Part shown: positions 44,301-56,704 of the stretch, in pieces
Layout: every line of letters starts with the position of its first letter
How positions within the stretch are numbered: position 1 is the stretch's first letter
DNA from: Azolla caroliniana
Taxonomy: Eukaryota > Polypodiophyta
Direction of reading: 5' to 3'
Assembly: GCA_043228905.1 (NCBI GenBank)
Contig: JBHGNT010000010.1
Span: 22,134,001 to 22,198,000, forward strand
Length of the DNA stretch: 64,000 nucleotides
Made by a program: the position numbers and the translations under genes
Notes under the pieces: generated by a model
The model's input: the letters and a program-made list of their open reading frames with translations, nothing else
Told to the model about the DNA's origin: nothing
The model's database searches: none

Positions 44301-46729
44301 AATGGCCATGGAGTGAGTGCAAATATAGGAGACAAGAGTATAGTGATAGGCAACAAGAGACTTATGGAGGACCTAAGTATACCAATCCCATTGGGAGTAA
44401 ATGAACTTGTAGGGAGGTCGGAGGATATGGCAAGAACAACAGTTTTAGTCTCTATTAATAATGAAATAGTTGGAATGATAGCTATATCTGACCCAGTGAA
44501 ACCTGAAGCTTCATCAGCAATCAAGGTATTGCGGTCTATGGGCATAGAAGGAATCATGGTGACCGGAGATAATTGGGGCACGGCAAAGGCTGTAGCAAAG
44601 GAAGTTGGGATTGACAAGATTGTGGCTGAAGCTCTACCAAGCACAAAATCCGACAAGATCAAGGATCTCCAGGTAAGATCCATATATCCTACCTAGTAGG
44701 ATTTTGATAGAAACATTTCACGTACTATGAAACGTTCAGGATTAAAACAAAATTCACGTATAAGGAAGAGAGAATTGTAATTCATTGATGTATCAATGTT
44801 CATGAAAAAAATACTGATGAACATATAGTAGCTTTAGAGAGGTGATATTTTAGAACATCTTAATAATCTAGGAATTAGTGGGCGTAAGATAATATAAAAC
44901 TCAAAGTCGCCCATTATAAAGAATATAGTAGGAAAAGACTCTAAGACAATAAAACGTAAGTGGCCTACTATGAAGCGTTTCACCCCCACCTCTTGGGTTT
45001 GGGTTGCTTTGGATAGTTTTGCTCCATCCAGAAAATCTAGCTTTTATGGATTTGATCTTAGCTTGTAATAAGTGGACCAAAACTATCCATAATGGGCCTA
45101 GATAGACCTCTTAGGTAGGTTTTTTGTATTGTTTATGCTGCTTTTAAACAATCTAGATTCGTCCACATTGAAGGATATTATACCATACCATACCCATCAA
45201 CAGAAATAGAAGCCCAATTATATATTATGAAACCCGTACTTTCTGTTTCTTGTCATATAATTGGGGTTCATAATAAATTCTCTCCACACGATCTTGGGAT
45301 TTTTTTAGCATGGGAAAGGAAGTAGAGCCTAGAGGTGTCTCCGAATTGCTAAGAGAACCCCAAAATACACCTAACTTGTTAGGTTTTTACCACAATATTC
45401 CTATCTCCTGAGTAATGGAAGGTGATTATATTCGTTTTTAGTACAAGATATAAAATTCATCATGCGTTATGTACATACCTATCCCTTTAGCATAAAATTA
45501 CAACATTTGTACTACAATGAGCCATGTAAAAACCTTGTACTACGAATGGGCTGGTGTTGGTTATTCTATACTCCACAAAGGGGTCGTAGGATAATCTTGT
45601 ACTACAAAGTGTAATCTTGTACTACAAAGTGACATTCTCTTGAACCTGCCAGCGTTTCTTTTCTTTCTCTTTTTCATTCTTCCATCCTGCTTTTTTTTTT
45701 TTTTTTTTTTATCGACAGACACCATTTGTTTCTTCTAGTTTTTCTTTATTAATCCCGAGAGTTTCCTTTTTGTACATGAAATAAATAATATGAAATGACC
45801 AAAAATAGAAAGCTCGTATTTCTGATTTGGTTGTATTGATTAAAAGATAGCCTGCCAACCTGCACCAAGTTTCAAAAAAACATTCTCCTGAGTGGAGAAC
45901 TTTTTATCCGCCACACGCAACTGTTTTTAATTAAAACACTCACATCAGGGAGAGTGGCTCCCCCAAACACCAGCAATTTCCAACTACTCCATTGCAAATT
46001 GGGTTTGTTAGCCATTTTGGCACTGTAAGATTACACACAGTACCATCAGTGATACCTTACTTTTCTATACCAATATACGATATGAACTCCCCCACTCCTT
46101 CAAGGTAGTGCTTAGGGCTCACGCACGAGTTGTATGTACTTTTAAAGCTTTTTTCGAAATGACCCTGTCGAAATAGGGAAAACTAAGAGGTCTGCCTAAA
46201 ATTGAAGTGCGGCTTCCCAATTTTATCCGGGTAAATTTAGCCTAGGTAGCTTGATTTGGCAAACACATAAAATCTCATGGTGTTGATTTTGTTGACATTT
46301 TTACAGAAGAATGGCATGGTTGTGGGCATGGTGGGGGATGGTATAAATGATTCACCCGCACTAGTGGCGGCGGACGTGGGTATGGCAATTGGAGCGGGAA
46401 CTGATGTTGCGATTGAGGCGGCTGACATTGTATTGATGAGAAGCAACCTCGAAGATGTCATAACAGCTATCGACTTGTCCAAGAAAACGTTTGCGAGGAT
46501 AAAGCTCAATTATATATGGGCATTAGGGTACAACCTTCTTGCACTACCCTTAGCATCTGGAGCACTCTATCCTTTGATCGGTGTACGCCTACCTCCGTGG
46601 GTTGCTGGGGCAGCCATGGCTTTCTCATCTGTCAGTGTTGTGTGCTCTTCATTGCTACTCAGGACTTACAAGAGACCCAAGTTCTCTGGAAATAACGTCT
46701 ATCGTCGAAATCATTTAGAGAAAGTTTAA
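41378..46729 (+). CDS. HMA5: Copper-transporting P1B-type ATPase, HMA5-like, five coding exons
   Basis: P1B-1 ATPases export Cu(I) from the cytosol using ATP; plant HMA5-type proteins act in copper detoxification and root-to-shoot transfer. Exons: 41378-42820, 43123-43377, 43611-43733, 44190-44672, 46307-46729, all phase 0 (2727 nt, 908 residues). Visible: an N-terminal metal-binding domain GMTCTACS (CxxC at residues 50-53), a second ferredoxin-like domain without Cxx[10 protein letters not shown] in the actuator domain, CPC at 529-531 in [20 protein letters not shown] with the phosphorylated Asp near 573, HP at 612-613, [14 protein letters not shown] near 778-783, and the TM7/TM8 copper signatures YNLLALP and MAFSSVSVV. 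The exon 3 acceptor at 43610 was chosen because it restores [10 protein letters not shown] in frame. The donor GTCCCT after 43377 is weak. HMA5 is inferred over the Golgi type RAN1/HMA7 from the single-CxxC N-terminus and overall likeness. Confidence 0.9.
44673..46306 (+). other. Large HMA5 intron 4
   Basis: A 1634-bp intron with donor CAG/GTAAGATC and acceptor TTTTTACAG. It has a poly-T run at about 45691-45711, a short repeated TCTTGTACTACAAAGTG (about 45593 and 45610) and imperfect inverted sequences near 45000-45090 and 45210-45270 that could be MITE remains. No coding content is seen. Confidence 0.6.
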
Positions 46730-47126
46730 TGATGACACCTCCAAAAGAATAGAATAAAATAAAGGTACTATACTCATCTTTCTTTTGCCTTTTCTTTGGT
46801 TTTTCTTTTCTTTTCTTTTGGAGGGATAGTTACATTAATACCATTATTAGCATACACGGGAAATGGATTCGATCAACGTGCCTTTGGCAAGGATCAAACT
46901 TTAGAGAGAGAGTAAGGGATGAACAATATATATGTTTCTTAAAAGCCCAAAGTGGTCTATGAGAACGAGAGACAACATTGAAAGTGTAGTATCACCCCCA
47001 CGATGAACAAGATAGTGGCCAAAGGTATTTTAAAGAGAAGAATATGATTAAATCTCAAAATTTTATCTACTTTTTGGAATATTTGAGAGAGATTCTTAAT
47101 CCAAAAATGTTGTCTACACCTTAGAG

Positions 47127-47172
<46 letters not shown>

Positions 47173-48628
47173 GGGATGACTTAGAACTACCTATGAACAG
47201 GTACCTCATTGGCAATAGCATCTGAGCAAATCCCAATATATCAAGGGACCAAGATCAACAGTCAAAATATTCTTAAAATTAACCTTCACAAACTAGCTCA
47301 TTACCCATCCATTGGGGTTTTTGGAAACTTCAAAAACTCCAAGGTGTACCATGTTCTTAACTCGAATAATAATAAAAAATGCAATGAAGGGATCTTCCTT
47401 TACTATCAATACCATGGCTAATGTCGGGGGCAATGCACGAGTAAAGCTACTAATTGAACTCATGGACAAACCCTACTCTGGTCAAGACTTGAAAAGTCTA
47501 ATTACTTTAGCTCATACCATACATAAATTGGTCTTTTTATAAAATCATTTTTTTCAAACAAATCCCAAAAGACTTCGGAAAACATGATATTTACAAAAGA
47601 CTTCAAACAATTTACAGTATTACTTGGTAGGTTTTTTTAGAGATTTCCATCAAATAAATAAATGGTTCTATATAAATTTATAATCATGTAGGGGAAAATA
47701 TAAAGTTGTATCATAAACATTATAACTCACTTTAGCAAAATTGTAACAAAACATTCGTAAATTAATGATTTAAATATTTGACCTTAATCATGTTAGGGCA
47801 TATATTAAAACTACTAAACAAAACCATAAATAATTAGACTATGTATTTCGGCTAACAAATCAGCAACCCTAATATACCAACTTTATTTTTAAAATAAAAG
47901 CCAAGAAATTCAAGCTTTCAGTAGACAAATGTGAAACCCTAATATAGCATTACCAACTTTTGATACACAGGAAGAAAACATAAACTTTTCTTCCTAAACA
48001 AAAACATAAAAAATTTAAGTTTTCAATAGAGGAACGTGAGAGCCAAATTAAGCCTGACCAATTTACAATTTTCAAACAATGGTGGTGATGATGCAAGTCT
48101 ATCAAACATTGACAAACATCATGTATTCCTACCAAGAAGAGGGGTTATGCTTAGGGTTTAGGGTAAAACCAAAATGTGTCTACTGTCATGTATTCCTACC
48201 AAGAAGAGAGGTTCTGTTTAGAGTTTAGAGTAATACCAAAAAGTGTGTATTGTAGCTACAGGCTTTTCAGTATTCTGATTGAAGGATTCTCACCGGTATG
48301 GGTAATTGCTGAACTTTTCCAGTAACTATGCGTTATGATACAAGCCACATAATAGTATGATAAATCTGCCCATGAAACATGTTGCAGTGGTTATGCGAAT
48401 TCCTTCTCCTTTTTTGTTGGTTTCCTAGTCAGCAAGAGCACTAGCACACATCTTCCAGCCACAGCTTAGCAAGGATCTTGCAACCATGTTTATAACAGAC
48501 AACCTTGCTTTGAACCACTTTTGGCTTGGTAACATTTAAGCAAAGCATATAAATAATTACGGTATCTGTGGCACTTGAATATGTGGGGCTTGTTGATGTA
48601 GAGCTTTCACAATGGCTCATCACTATCC
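46730..48628. other. Interval between the convergent HMA5 and RLP4 genes
   Basis: Holds the 3' UTRs of two convergent genes. A (GA)n run lies at 47129-47169. A 67-bp tandem pair starts with ATGTATTCCTACCAAGAAG at 48121 and 48188, and its first copy contains TTAGGGTTTAGGGT, two units of the plant telomere repeat. No gene is recognised. Confidence 0.6.
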
Positions 48629-50153
48629 CTAAGTATGTTGCATGTAATGAGGCACATAGCGTTCTCGGTTTTGCTTTGATGGTTTTGATGACAGTTGTAT
48701 ATCCCGTGGAGGTGGAAAACTGGTCCTTGATTTCGCATAGGGAGCATCTCGAGCTGCAATTATAGGAAACATTATCATTCCCTGATTTTCTTCTGAAAAT
48801 TCAATGGATTTCATTTAAATTGTGTACCTGTGGATAATCTTTGTGCCCGCAGAATGTTTTGTCGACGTTTGTAGAAAATGAATCCACATAGAATTCCAAG
48901 AAATGTTAGAATAATAAGTGATATGACAATGGCTACCACTGATCCACTTGAAACAGATTGATGGCAGGACTTTAACCCAGGTATTCCACATAATCCAGGA
49001 TTTCCAGAGAAGCTGCATAAATGTGTTGTATTACAGTTATATTATATACACAAAGTTCCAACACATCGTATGCAACTTGTCACATGACACCCAGTGACAA
49101 CAAAACAAAGAAGTGCCAAGAAATTTAGCTACAGTGCTTCCATCTGACAAGAAAAATAATGCAGAAAAACAATTTCTAAAAAACCTGATATGATTGAAAA
49201 ACAGCAATGGAAACCTAAAACGATCCTGCTCTCCATTGGGGAGATCAGCAGCAATAGAAACCCTAAAAAAGTTGTCAAGAATGGTTCTATGGACAAACGC
49301 CTCCATTGGGGAGATCAGGGAACATATCAAAGAATATAGAGAGGCTACCAGCCGAACCCCCACTAGTTCAGTGTTTCACAAATCATCATTTATCAAAATG
49401 CACAATACCAATATAATATACTGGAATACTGTTTCAAAAGCATATTAACTTCAAAGACATGCATTAATCTATCATGAAATGTTTTCCATTATATCACACA
49501 GCACACAATTGATGAGCACACGAGAAAATGCAAAATCATACTTGAAGCTTGCTCCATGGATAGGCCCCGCTCCGAGAACAGCTGGTACTTCACCATTAAG
49601 TTCGTTTCCATTTAAGAATCTGTTCAAAAAATGTGTCTAAGATAGCCTTGTTAATGTTTATGTAATTTTTTACAAATCAGAATTTTACACACATCATAGT
49701 AAAATGAAATGGTCGGTTAAATGTCATCTTGAACTGTGATGTTATATTCAAATTAAATATGACGGAGAGTTCAGTAAGTAGTTTGGTCATTTTTCCATAA
49801 ACCCAGGAGATATCAGAGCCTACATACAATTTACGGAGGTTGGTGAGGTTGCCAAAAGAATCAGGAATTGAACCAGTCAACTTATTGTAGGAAAGATCTC
49901 TGAAACACAATTGAAACAGATGCCCTTAGTACAACTTCACGCTTCTATATAACAGAGCTGCATCACATTCTGAAATTTGGGTTTAATCATTCAGAATAGT
50001 GATACTTAATGAAAATAATTCTATTGTTAATAAAACACTCTAATGATTCAAAGGTCTATTATATTAGCTTACAAGATTTCGAGGCGTAATAAATCTCCAA
50101 TCTTTGGTGGTATCTTTCCTGAGATGCTATTACCACTAAGGTTCCTGTTTGTA

Positions 50154-50205
<52 letters not shown>

Positions 50206-52926
50206 AGAAGACACCAAAAGAAAATGCCAATAAAGTTTGTGCACCTGAATCTACTTCGAAGGATGCATTAGATGCCAAAAAACTATGGAAGAGAGAAAGG
50301 GAGGCAAAACATTATTATTAGAAGAATGCAAAAAGAAACAGAGGGTGCACTCTCCCTTGCTTGGAACATCACAAAATTCTTTGAAGATATATTTGCTATG
50401 GGGTGATGTTCTGGTATATGGAGCACATAGAGTTCGTCGTACGAGTTCGTATATGGAGCAATTGAAGGATGTCATCCTCAAGGTAGGTTATCAATATTGC
50501 CGTGCACGTGTAGGTGGACATTAAATGCTTAGTTTCCCATGCAATTGTGTGGTTTGATGAAGAATGCAAGGCTCATCTCAAAATGCTCAAGATCACTAAA
50601 TATAAAAAATGAGAATGCCCTAACATTGCATCAATATCAAAGAATGGGAGGAGAAAGAAGAGAATACTATCAAATGCAAGAAAAGAAGAAAACACAAATG
50701 CTTAAACTCCAACAAAAGTAAGCATAGACACAACTCAACAGCAAAAGGAAAGATGTACTCGGCGGATTCATGTAAGCTTTATATGCACGATGAGAAATGC
50801 TTGTGGCATTGAATATTGAAACACCAAATAGTGCATATGTGTCTATTGAAGATGTTAATAGAGGGCCAAAAATGAAGACCAATGGCAAAGCAACAAATGT
50901 AACTTTAATGATAAGTGAGCTCTTAAAATGGACAAGACTGCAAACTCATCAATCGATAGCAACTATCATGGATCAAGCTATCAAACAAGGTTTTCCGGAA
51001 GATTGGCTCATGAATTGGATTAAACCAATCCATAAAAGAGGTGATACAAAATTTGTATCAAACTATCATGGTTAGCTCAGCTATGGCCAAGTTATATAGT
51101 AGTATCATGGAACAAAAGATTAACTCGTGGGCTGAACATCATCACAAACAAGCACTAAGTCAAGCAAGCTTTAGACTAAAATATTCAACTATCGATCATT
51201 TGGTTACACTTAGAGTTATTATGGGAGAAGTTGATTTCAAGGGAAAACACTATATTGTTGTTTTGTGGACATCAAGAATTCTTTTGACATTGTAACAAGG
51301 AGTAAGCTTTGGAAAAGAATGATAGAGATCAGCATACCATTACAGTATACAACAATTGTGCACGATTGTATGACATTGTCCCAAGAAGTGAGCTTTGGAA
51401 AAGAATGACACAGATTAGAATATCATTAGAGTATACAACAACCGTAGCACGATTGTATGAGCAAGTTAGGCGCCAATTAAAAATGGATAGTAGTTTCTCA
51501 AAGTACCTTTTGAGCAACATGGGTGTCAAGCAAGGGTATCCAATGTCTCCCACACTTTTTGGTCTATTAATAAATAAGCTTGATGTAATAGTAAACCAAG
51601 GCTGCAAAAGAAGAAGATTGGATGGCCCAAAATTCACATATGAGCTTATTGTTATACTCCTATATGCTGATAATGTTATTTATATTTTGGATGATATGCA
51701 ACACTTTGATGTAATAGACACATTCTGTCAAATCAGTTGGCTAATTATTAATGTGGACAAAACACAAATGATGGCAATAAGGGCAATATAACCAAGACAC
51801 TAGATCACTTTAATATACAAGGGAGAACCAATACAAGTTGTGCAAAGTTTCAAATACCTTGGTATTAATGTCCCATTGACAAATAGGTGAAATGTATGCT
51901 ATAAGTCTAGACTTCAAGTGCGTTGGAATAGTTACTATATGTTTGAAAACCAATTCAACCAAAGTGATTCTCAAAGATGGGAAGTGAGGTTGATGCTATT
52001 CAATGTTATGGCAGTCCAAGTGGTGCTTTATGAAGTGAAAGTGTGAGGTGGCACTATCTCACTTAGTGCATGGAAGGAAATAGAGAAAATCCAGAAATTG
52101 TTCTTATGTAGACAATTGGGGATAAAATCCTCAACATCCTATCTATCACACTATTAGAAACAGGTGCTCAGCCCATACTGGTACTACCCATGCCAAGGGT
52201 ATACAAGTATATCACAAAAGTCAAGAATGTGCCAGGTCATAGATTGTCAAAACAAGCTTGGAACATAGGATGCTAAGTAGAGAAAAACTAATAAGAGCAA
52301 AATCCTTTCATTTAGCTAGGTTGAGATTACAAAATGATTTAAGAGATGCGAAGTAAAAGACATGGGAGCTCTCAAGTAATGCTATGAAGTATATGATCAT
52401 CGAGGATAAGATTACTAGAGGCACTAAGGATGAAGTGGCTGGATCCTAAAATATCAAAACTGGAATATTGCATTGCAAATATTAACCCCCAAATTGGCCC
52501 CAATACAACATAAAATGCCAAAATGTATACAATTGCATCTCTCACTAACCCCATGTGCCTTGGCTCTCGGAGAGCCTTAACACTTCTTCAAACTCGCTCA
52601 CCCAAGTTAGATATCATCATCCAAATATGAAGATATGCAAGGTATACAATGAAAACTTAGTGAAGGATGAATATCACTTACTTATTGCATGGTTAGTGTA
52701 TAAGGTAATCTGCAAGAGATATGATGGCTTGGAAGACAGGCATGATAATGTCATACCCAAATGTCCACCAAGGGTGAGCACATATGAGAGTGCATTGTTT
52801 TCATATAGAGAGTTTTTACTACAAAGTACTAGCCCCCTTCTTAGGAAGGAGCCACATACAAGATGATATGTTATTTGGTCCCATAGATCAAATTTGGCCT
52901 CCTCAAGGAAGATAAAACATCTATTC

Positions 52927-52984
<58 letters not shown>

Positions 52985-53045
52985 CAAGATATGTTATTTG
53001 GTCCCATAGGTCATATTTAACCTCCGAAGACGATAATATAATATA

Positions 53046-53081
<36 letters not shown>

Positions 53082-53896
53082 CTGTAAAAACACACAAGTA
53101 TATAATAAATGTGTGTGAAAAACAATACTTGCAATGGAGAAAGGTCACCCACTAACTACATGGGTAGTGGAATAAGTTGAATTGCCAATAAGCAAGACGA
53201 AACTCTATTGAGGAAAGAATTTCCACTTGCTTCCTAAATCTAATTAGAAAAAGTTTGAAATTTGTCCAAAAACATTTTCTTACAAAGTTTCTACAAGTTA
53301 AGAAACAAACGCCATACACCTCCTTGAGATGGGGTCACTTTCCATTGAGATCATGGCCATGGAATGGGTTTTTGAATACATGCTTAAGCAAATAAAAAGA
53401 TCCAAAAGACGTAAAAGAAATTTTTTGTGTTTTGGTTAGATGCAAGATATGGAAATTTGGTTTGGTAAATGGAATGCAATACACTTGCTTTATGATGCAT
53501 CACTAGATTCCTCTGTAAATAAGGCTTTTTTGCAATGCCAATGTATCATAACATGGGACAAATGTGGTACTACACATGTTACACCTACCTACAAAACCAT
53601 ATTCTTCATAGAATGAGGAAACCGTACACATCAATACATGTTAGAGCTCATCTTGTTTTCTGCCATTTGGACCACTGCTTTTATGTGACTTAGCTCATGT
53701 GAGACGGGGCGTTGGGGCACAAGTAATGAGAGTGGTTGACTATACACACTTTGTCCAAAACAAGTTCGAGAGTCTGAGTATCACACTTGGATACAATGCC
53801 GCTACTCACTTTCACATGTATTATGTGAAATGTAATATTTTTGGTCTCATAGATCAATATTTGACCTCCGAAGACAATAATAGAATCTCTCTCCCC

Positions 53897-53945
<49 letters not shown>

Positions 53946-56704
53946 TATGAAGACTTACAAACTCTGAAGTTGCCGTAAATGAGAGATATCATTAGTTAGA
54001 AAGCCCTTAATGCCTTGGTTATCAAGATCCCTGAACCAATCAAATAAAAAAAGCCAGATACATAAAACCAGAATTAGAATGGCATCACTTAAGAGACACT
54101 TGATAAACTAAACTGCAGAAAATGTAACACATACTTGCTTAGCATCATTATCTACTCTTATTCTCCTTGGATGTTGACAAAACATGGAGTTATATGGGAT
54201 TAGATGGTAATCAAGAGGCAGGAAACAAAATGGTGGCAATGTCAAGGATTTTGTATTTATTTCTATTGAAAACTAGATACAGAATAAATAAGCTATATAT
54301 TAAACCATAAAACTACTTCTTGAGCTTGCACTCTATACTACATGAAAACAGAAGACAATTTATACATGCTCACAATCTTGTATCTTCATACTTAATGAGC
54401 ACTTATCACGGGTAGGGGAAATTTCTTCTTGAGGAGAAGTGCAAGTGACAAGGGTGCTTGCATATAAGGTTCAAAGCTCTAACAATTATGGAAAACTAAA
54501 AACTATGTGAAGACATAATGGCTTATTCTGAGACTGATACTTACAATCCATCAATAACCCAACTATTGCTGTCATAATCAAATTGACAATCAATTCCATT
54601 CCAAGGATGCTCTTCAGGAACACAAGGATCACCATTCCATCCTAATCGTGAGGGTAATCCAAGGGTTTTCTTTAAAGACTGCAAAGCCCAAACTGTATAC
54701 CAATACAAATATATTCAGCTCTTTTTCGAAAAGACTAAATTTTGAAAACCACCGTTAAACATGTCCCAAACCAAAAGAGAACAGAAATCACCTTCTTCAT
54801 TCAGTGTGTTGTATTCTGTTTGTATAACCTGAAATATCTCAAACCCATTGACCAGAATTCCACCTTGACTTGGAGAGAAGGTAAGGGTTAAAAACCTTCC
54901 TTCAATTGGCACAAATGCATGGAGTATAACTGCAGAATAAGGTTTCCGCGCATGACCAATGATGTCAAAATCTTTAAAGATGGGATTACCATTGACAGAG
55001 ATGTCAAAGATCCTTTGCCCCTTCTCAGTAACATTTTTATCAATCTCTGCGAAGTATAGCCAAATCGAATAGTTGTTTTTGGGTTCAACTTCAAGAATAT
55101 AAGATAAACCAGACCCTACTAAGGTTTTTGATGCCGACTGGAAGACTGCTTCAGGAACTAGATTTGGTGCTTCCGATGCATGTTCTATACTATTTGTGGT
55201 GATTATTGACATACTCATTGCTGTCTCTAGGTCTTTATCTGTGGCCCAAAAACGATCACCTCCCCATACGTTAGCACTATAATCTACCCCATACTTTGAA
55301 TCCTTCGATCCACAGCTAATTCGTCGCACAGTCTTAAGAATCCTGTAGTCTTCTATTGCGGCATTGTATGCATCACCTAAGATTTGAAGTGCTTCTATAG
55401 ACAACACTGACGGATTTCCATGCCCTGTGCTGTGAAAACAAAGAGTAGCTGCACCATCGGTGATGAAAGCTCTGAATTCTGCATATGAGAGATCGGGAAC
55501 ATTGCTCCACCCTTGCTTTAGGGAATGCACAAGGGTTCCCTCAAGGGAAATAGCATAAAGAGGCTCTTTATTCGAGTTGTCAATTGGGCCAAATGCAAAG
55601 AAAACCCTTATCACATAGTGACCACTAGGCATAGTCAAGTTGTAGCAATTTTCTGGGCCATCAGATACATCAAAATATCTCAAAGTGTTAAAATCTGCAG
55701 GAGCATATCCACTGCGAACTGAGGCATTTGCTGCACTCCCCCCACTAAAGAACTCGTCTTTCGACCATATTGCATTTGAACCAGGCGGCCTTATGTCCAT
55801 AGAAGATCCACAGCTAATATGGATCATAAAAGGAAGACCTGCAAAGAATGAGCAATGATCCATCTTAGCAGCTTGTATTTCTGTGTCTATCTGATTTCCA
55901 TATCAGCATTAAGGAACCCATATTACATGATATATAAACTCAAACGTGGACAATAAATTCAGTCACATGAACGTAACTCCAACCAAAAATCAAGTAGAAT
56001 TTTCCATAGAGTCTGACATAATTAAAGTAGATACCTAACTGGTGAGAGCAAGGAGGGTGAAAGATTCCAGATGTCACGTAAAAACTTTTTGTCACTTCAA
56101 AGCATGACTGCCCCACGCAATACCATATGTTTGTGTTTCAAAATCTTATATTTGTATAGCAAAGTCATACAATCCATCAAAATGAACTACGGATTCTTTT
56201 TACACACAGAATTGCATAAGGTTATTTCCAAAGTAAATTTGCATGATTTACCAGACATGATGCCCAGTCTCCCACCATCGGATCATTACTGTTGCATATT
56301 TCTCATGCTTACGGACAAGTATTCATTGCAATTTATTTTAGAAAACATAACTTATAACCCTTCAAAAAGTTCTTATGGTACCATTTGGATTGGCAATAAA
56401 ATCTACAAATACAAGAGACATTCATGAAAAATTATCTTTGCGTAGAGAAAGAGATGGATTTTTGCCAGTGATTTAGATATAAAAAAAAATATTCTGCAAT
56501 TTTCGGAGGTAAAAAAAGGGCAACATCTCATAGCAATGCAGTAGTAACAAAATCCACAGCTGTGGGGAAAAAAGGACTAGAGAAAAAAAAATCATTTAAA
56601 AAATAAAGAAAAATTGTGACGAAATTGGGCAAACCTGACATGTCCTGAGCTCGGACGTGTTCAAATAATAGTAAGCTGACGATGAGGAGGTTCGTTAATC
56701 TCAT
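48629..56704 (-). CDS. RLP4: RLP4-type receptor-like protein: malectin-like domain, LRRs, one TM, no kinase
   Basis: Nine exons on the minus strand: 56704-56635, 55838-54792, 54692-54545, 54030-53959, 50144-50073, 49899-49828, 49619-49542, 49012-48828, 48753-48629. Phases all join (1869 nt, 622 residues), close to the Arabidopsis RLP4 length as I recall it. Layout: signal peptide in exon 1 (MRLTNLLIVSLLLFEHVRAQ), malectin-like domain about residues 24-372 (ISCGSSMD, later RRISCGSKDSKYG), linker LGWNGDPCVPEEHPWNGIDC, then three 72-nt LRR exons in phase 2 (for example LSGNSISGKIPPKIGDLLRL) and a fourth partial repeat, FSGNPGLCGIPGL, a TM helix at about 543-565 (VVAIVISLIILTFLGILCGF) and a short basic cytoplasmic tail with DAPYAKSRT. 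No kinase domain follows. RLP4 proteins sit at the plasma membrane and are linked to wall sensing at cell edges; function here is inferred. Confidence 0.92.
50157..50203. repeat. (CT)n microsatellite beside an RLP4 splice acceptor
   Basis: A CT run of about 23 units, ending about a dozen bases from the exon at 50144. On the transcribed strand it reads as GA repeats immediately before the acceptor, replacing the normal pyrimidine tract; only TGTACAAACAG separates it from the exon. Confidence 0.85.
50540..52866 (+). mobile_element. Decayed LINE-type non-LTR retrotransposon in an RLP4 intron
   Basis: Plus strand, opposite to the host gene. A 5'-truncated remnant begins near a VWFDEECKAHLK-like motif and runs through reverse transcriptase blocks: SNYHG, QASFRLKYSTIDHL (about 51159), GVKQGYPMSPTLFGLLINKL (about 51521-51580) and LLYADNVIYI (about 51656). 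The active site reads YADN in place of YADD, so it is dead. Several frameshifts and stops split the frame. The C-terminal part includes ICKVYNENLVKDEYHLLI (about 52629), a degraded Cys/His motif typical of plant LINE tails. No endonuclease domain or poly(A) tail is visible. Confidence 0.8.
52931..53083. repeat. (CT)n and (TCTA)n microsatellites in the RLP4 intron
   Basis: A CT run of about 25 units (52931-52981) and a TCTA run of about 9 units (53047-53082), separated by one copy of a sequence (GATATGTTATTTGGTCCCAT) that also occurs at about 52862 and, diverged, at about 53825. Confidence 0.9.
53899..53943. repeat. (GT)n microsatellite in the RLP4 intron
   Basis: A GT run of about 22 units ending 16 bp below the exon at 53959-54030, so just inside the 5' end of that intron on the gene strand. 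Confidence 0.9.

Noticed and set aside
45000-45270. Possible MITE in HMA5 intron 4
   Set aside because: The inverted sequences are short and imperfect, and no flanking target duplication could be found by eye.
49037-49448. Open frames in the RLP4 intron on both strands
   Set aside because: They lie within an intron between two phase-consistent exons and show no domain.
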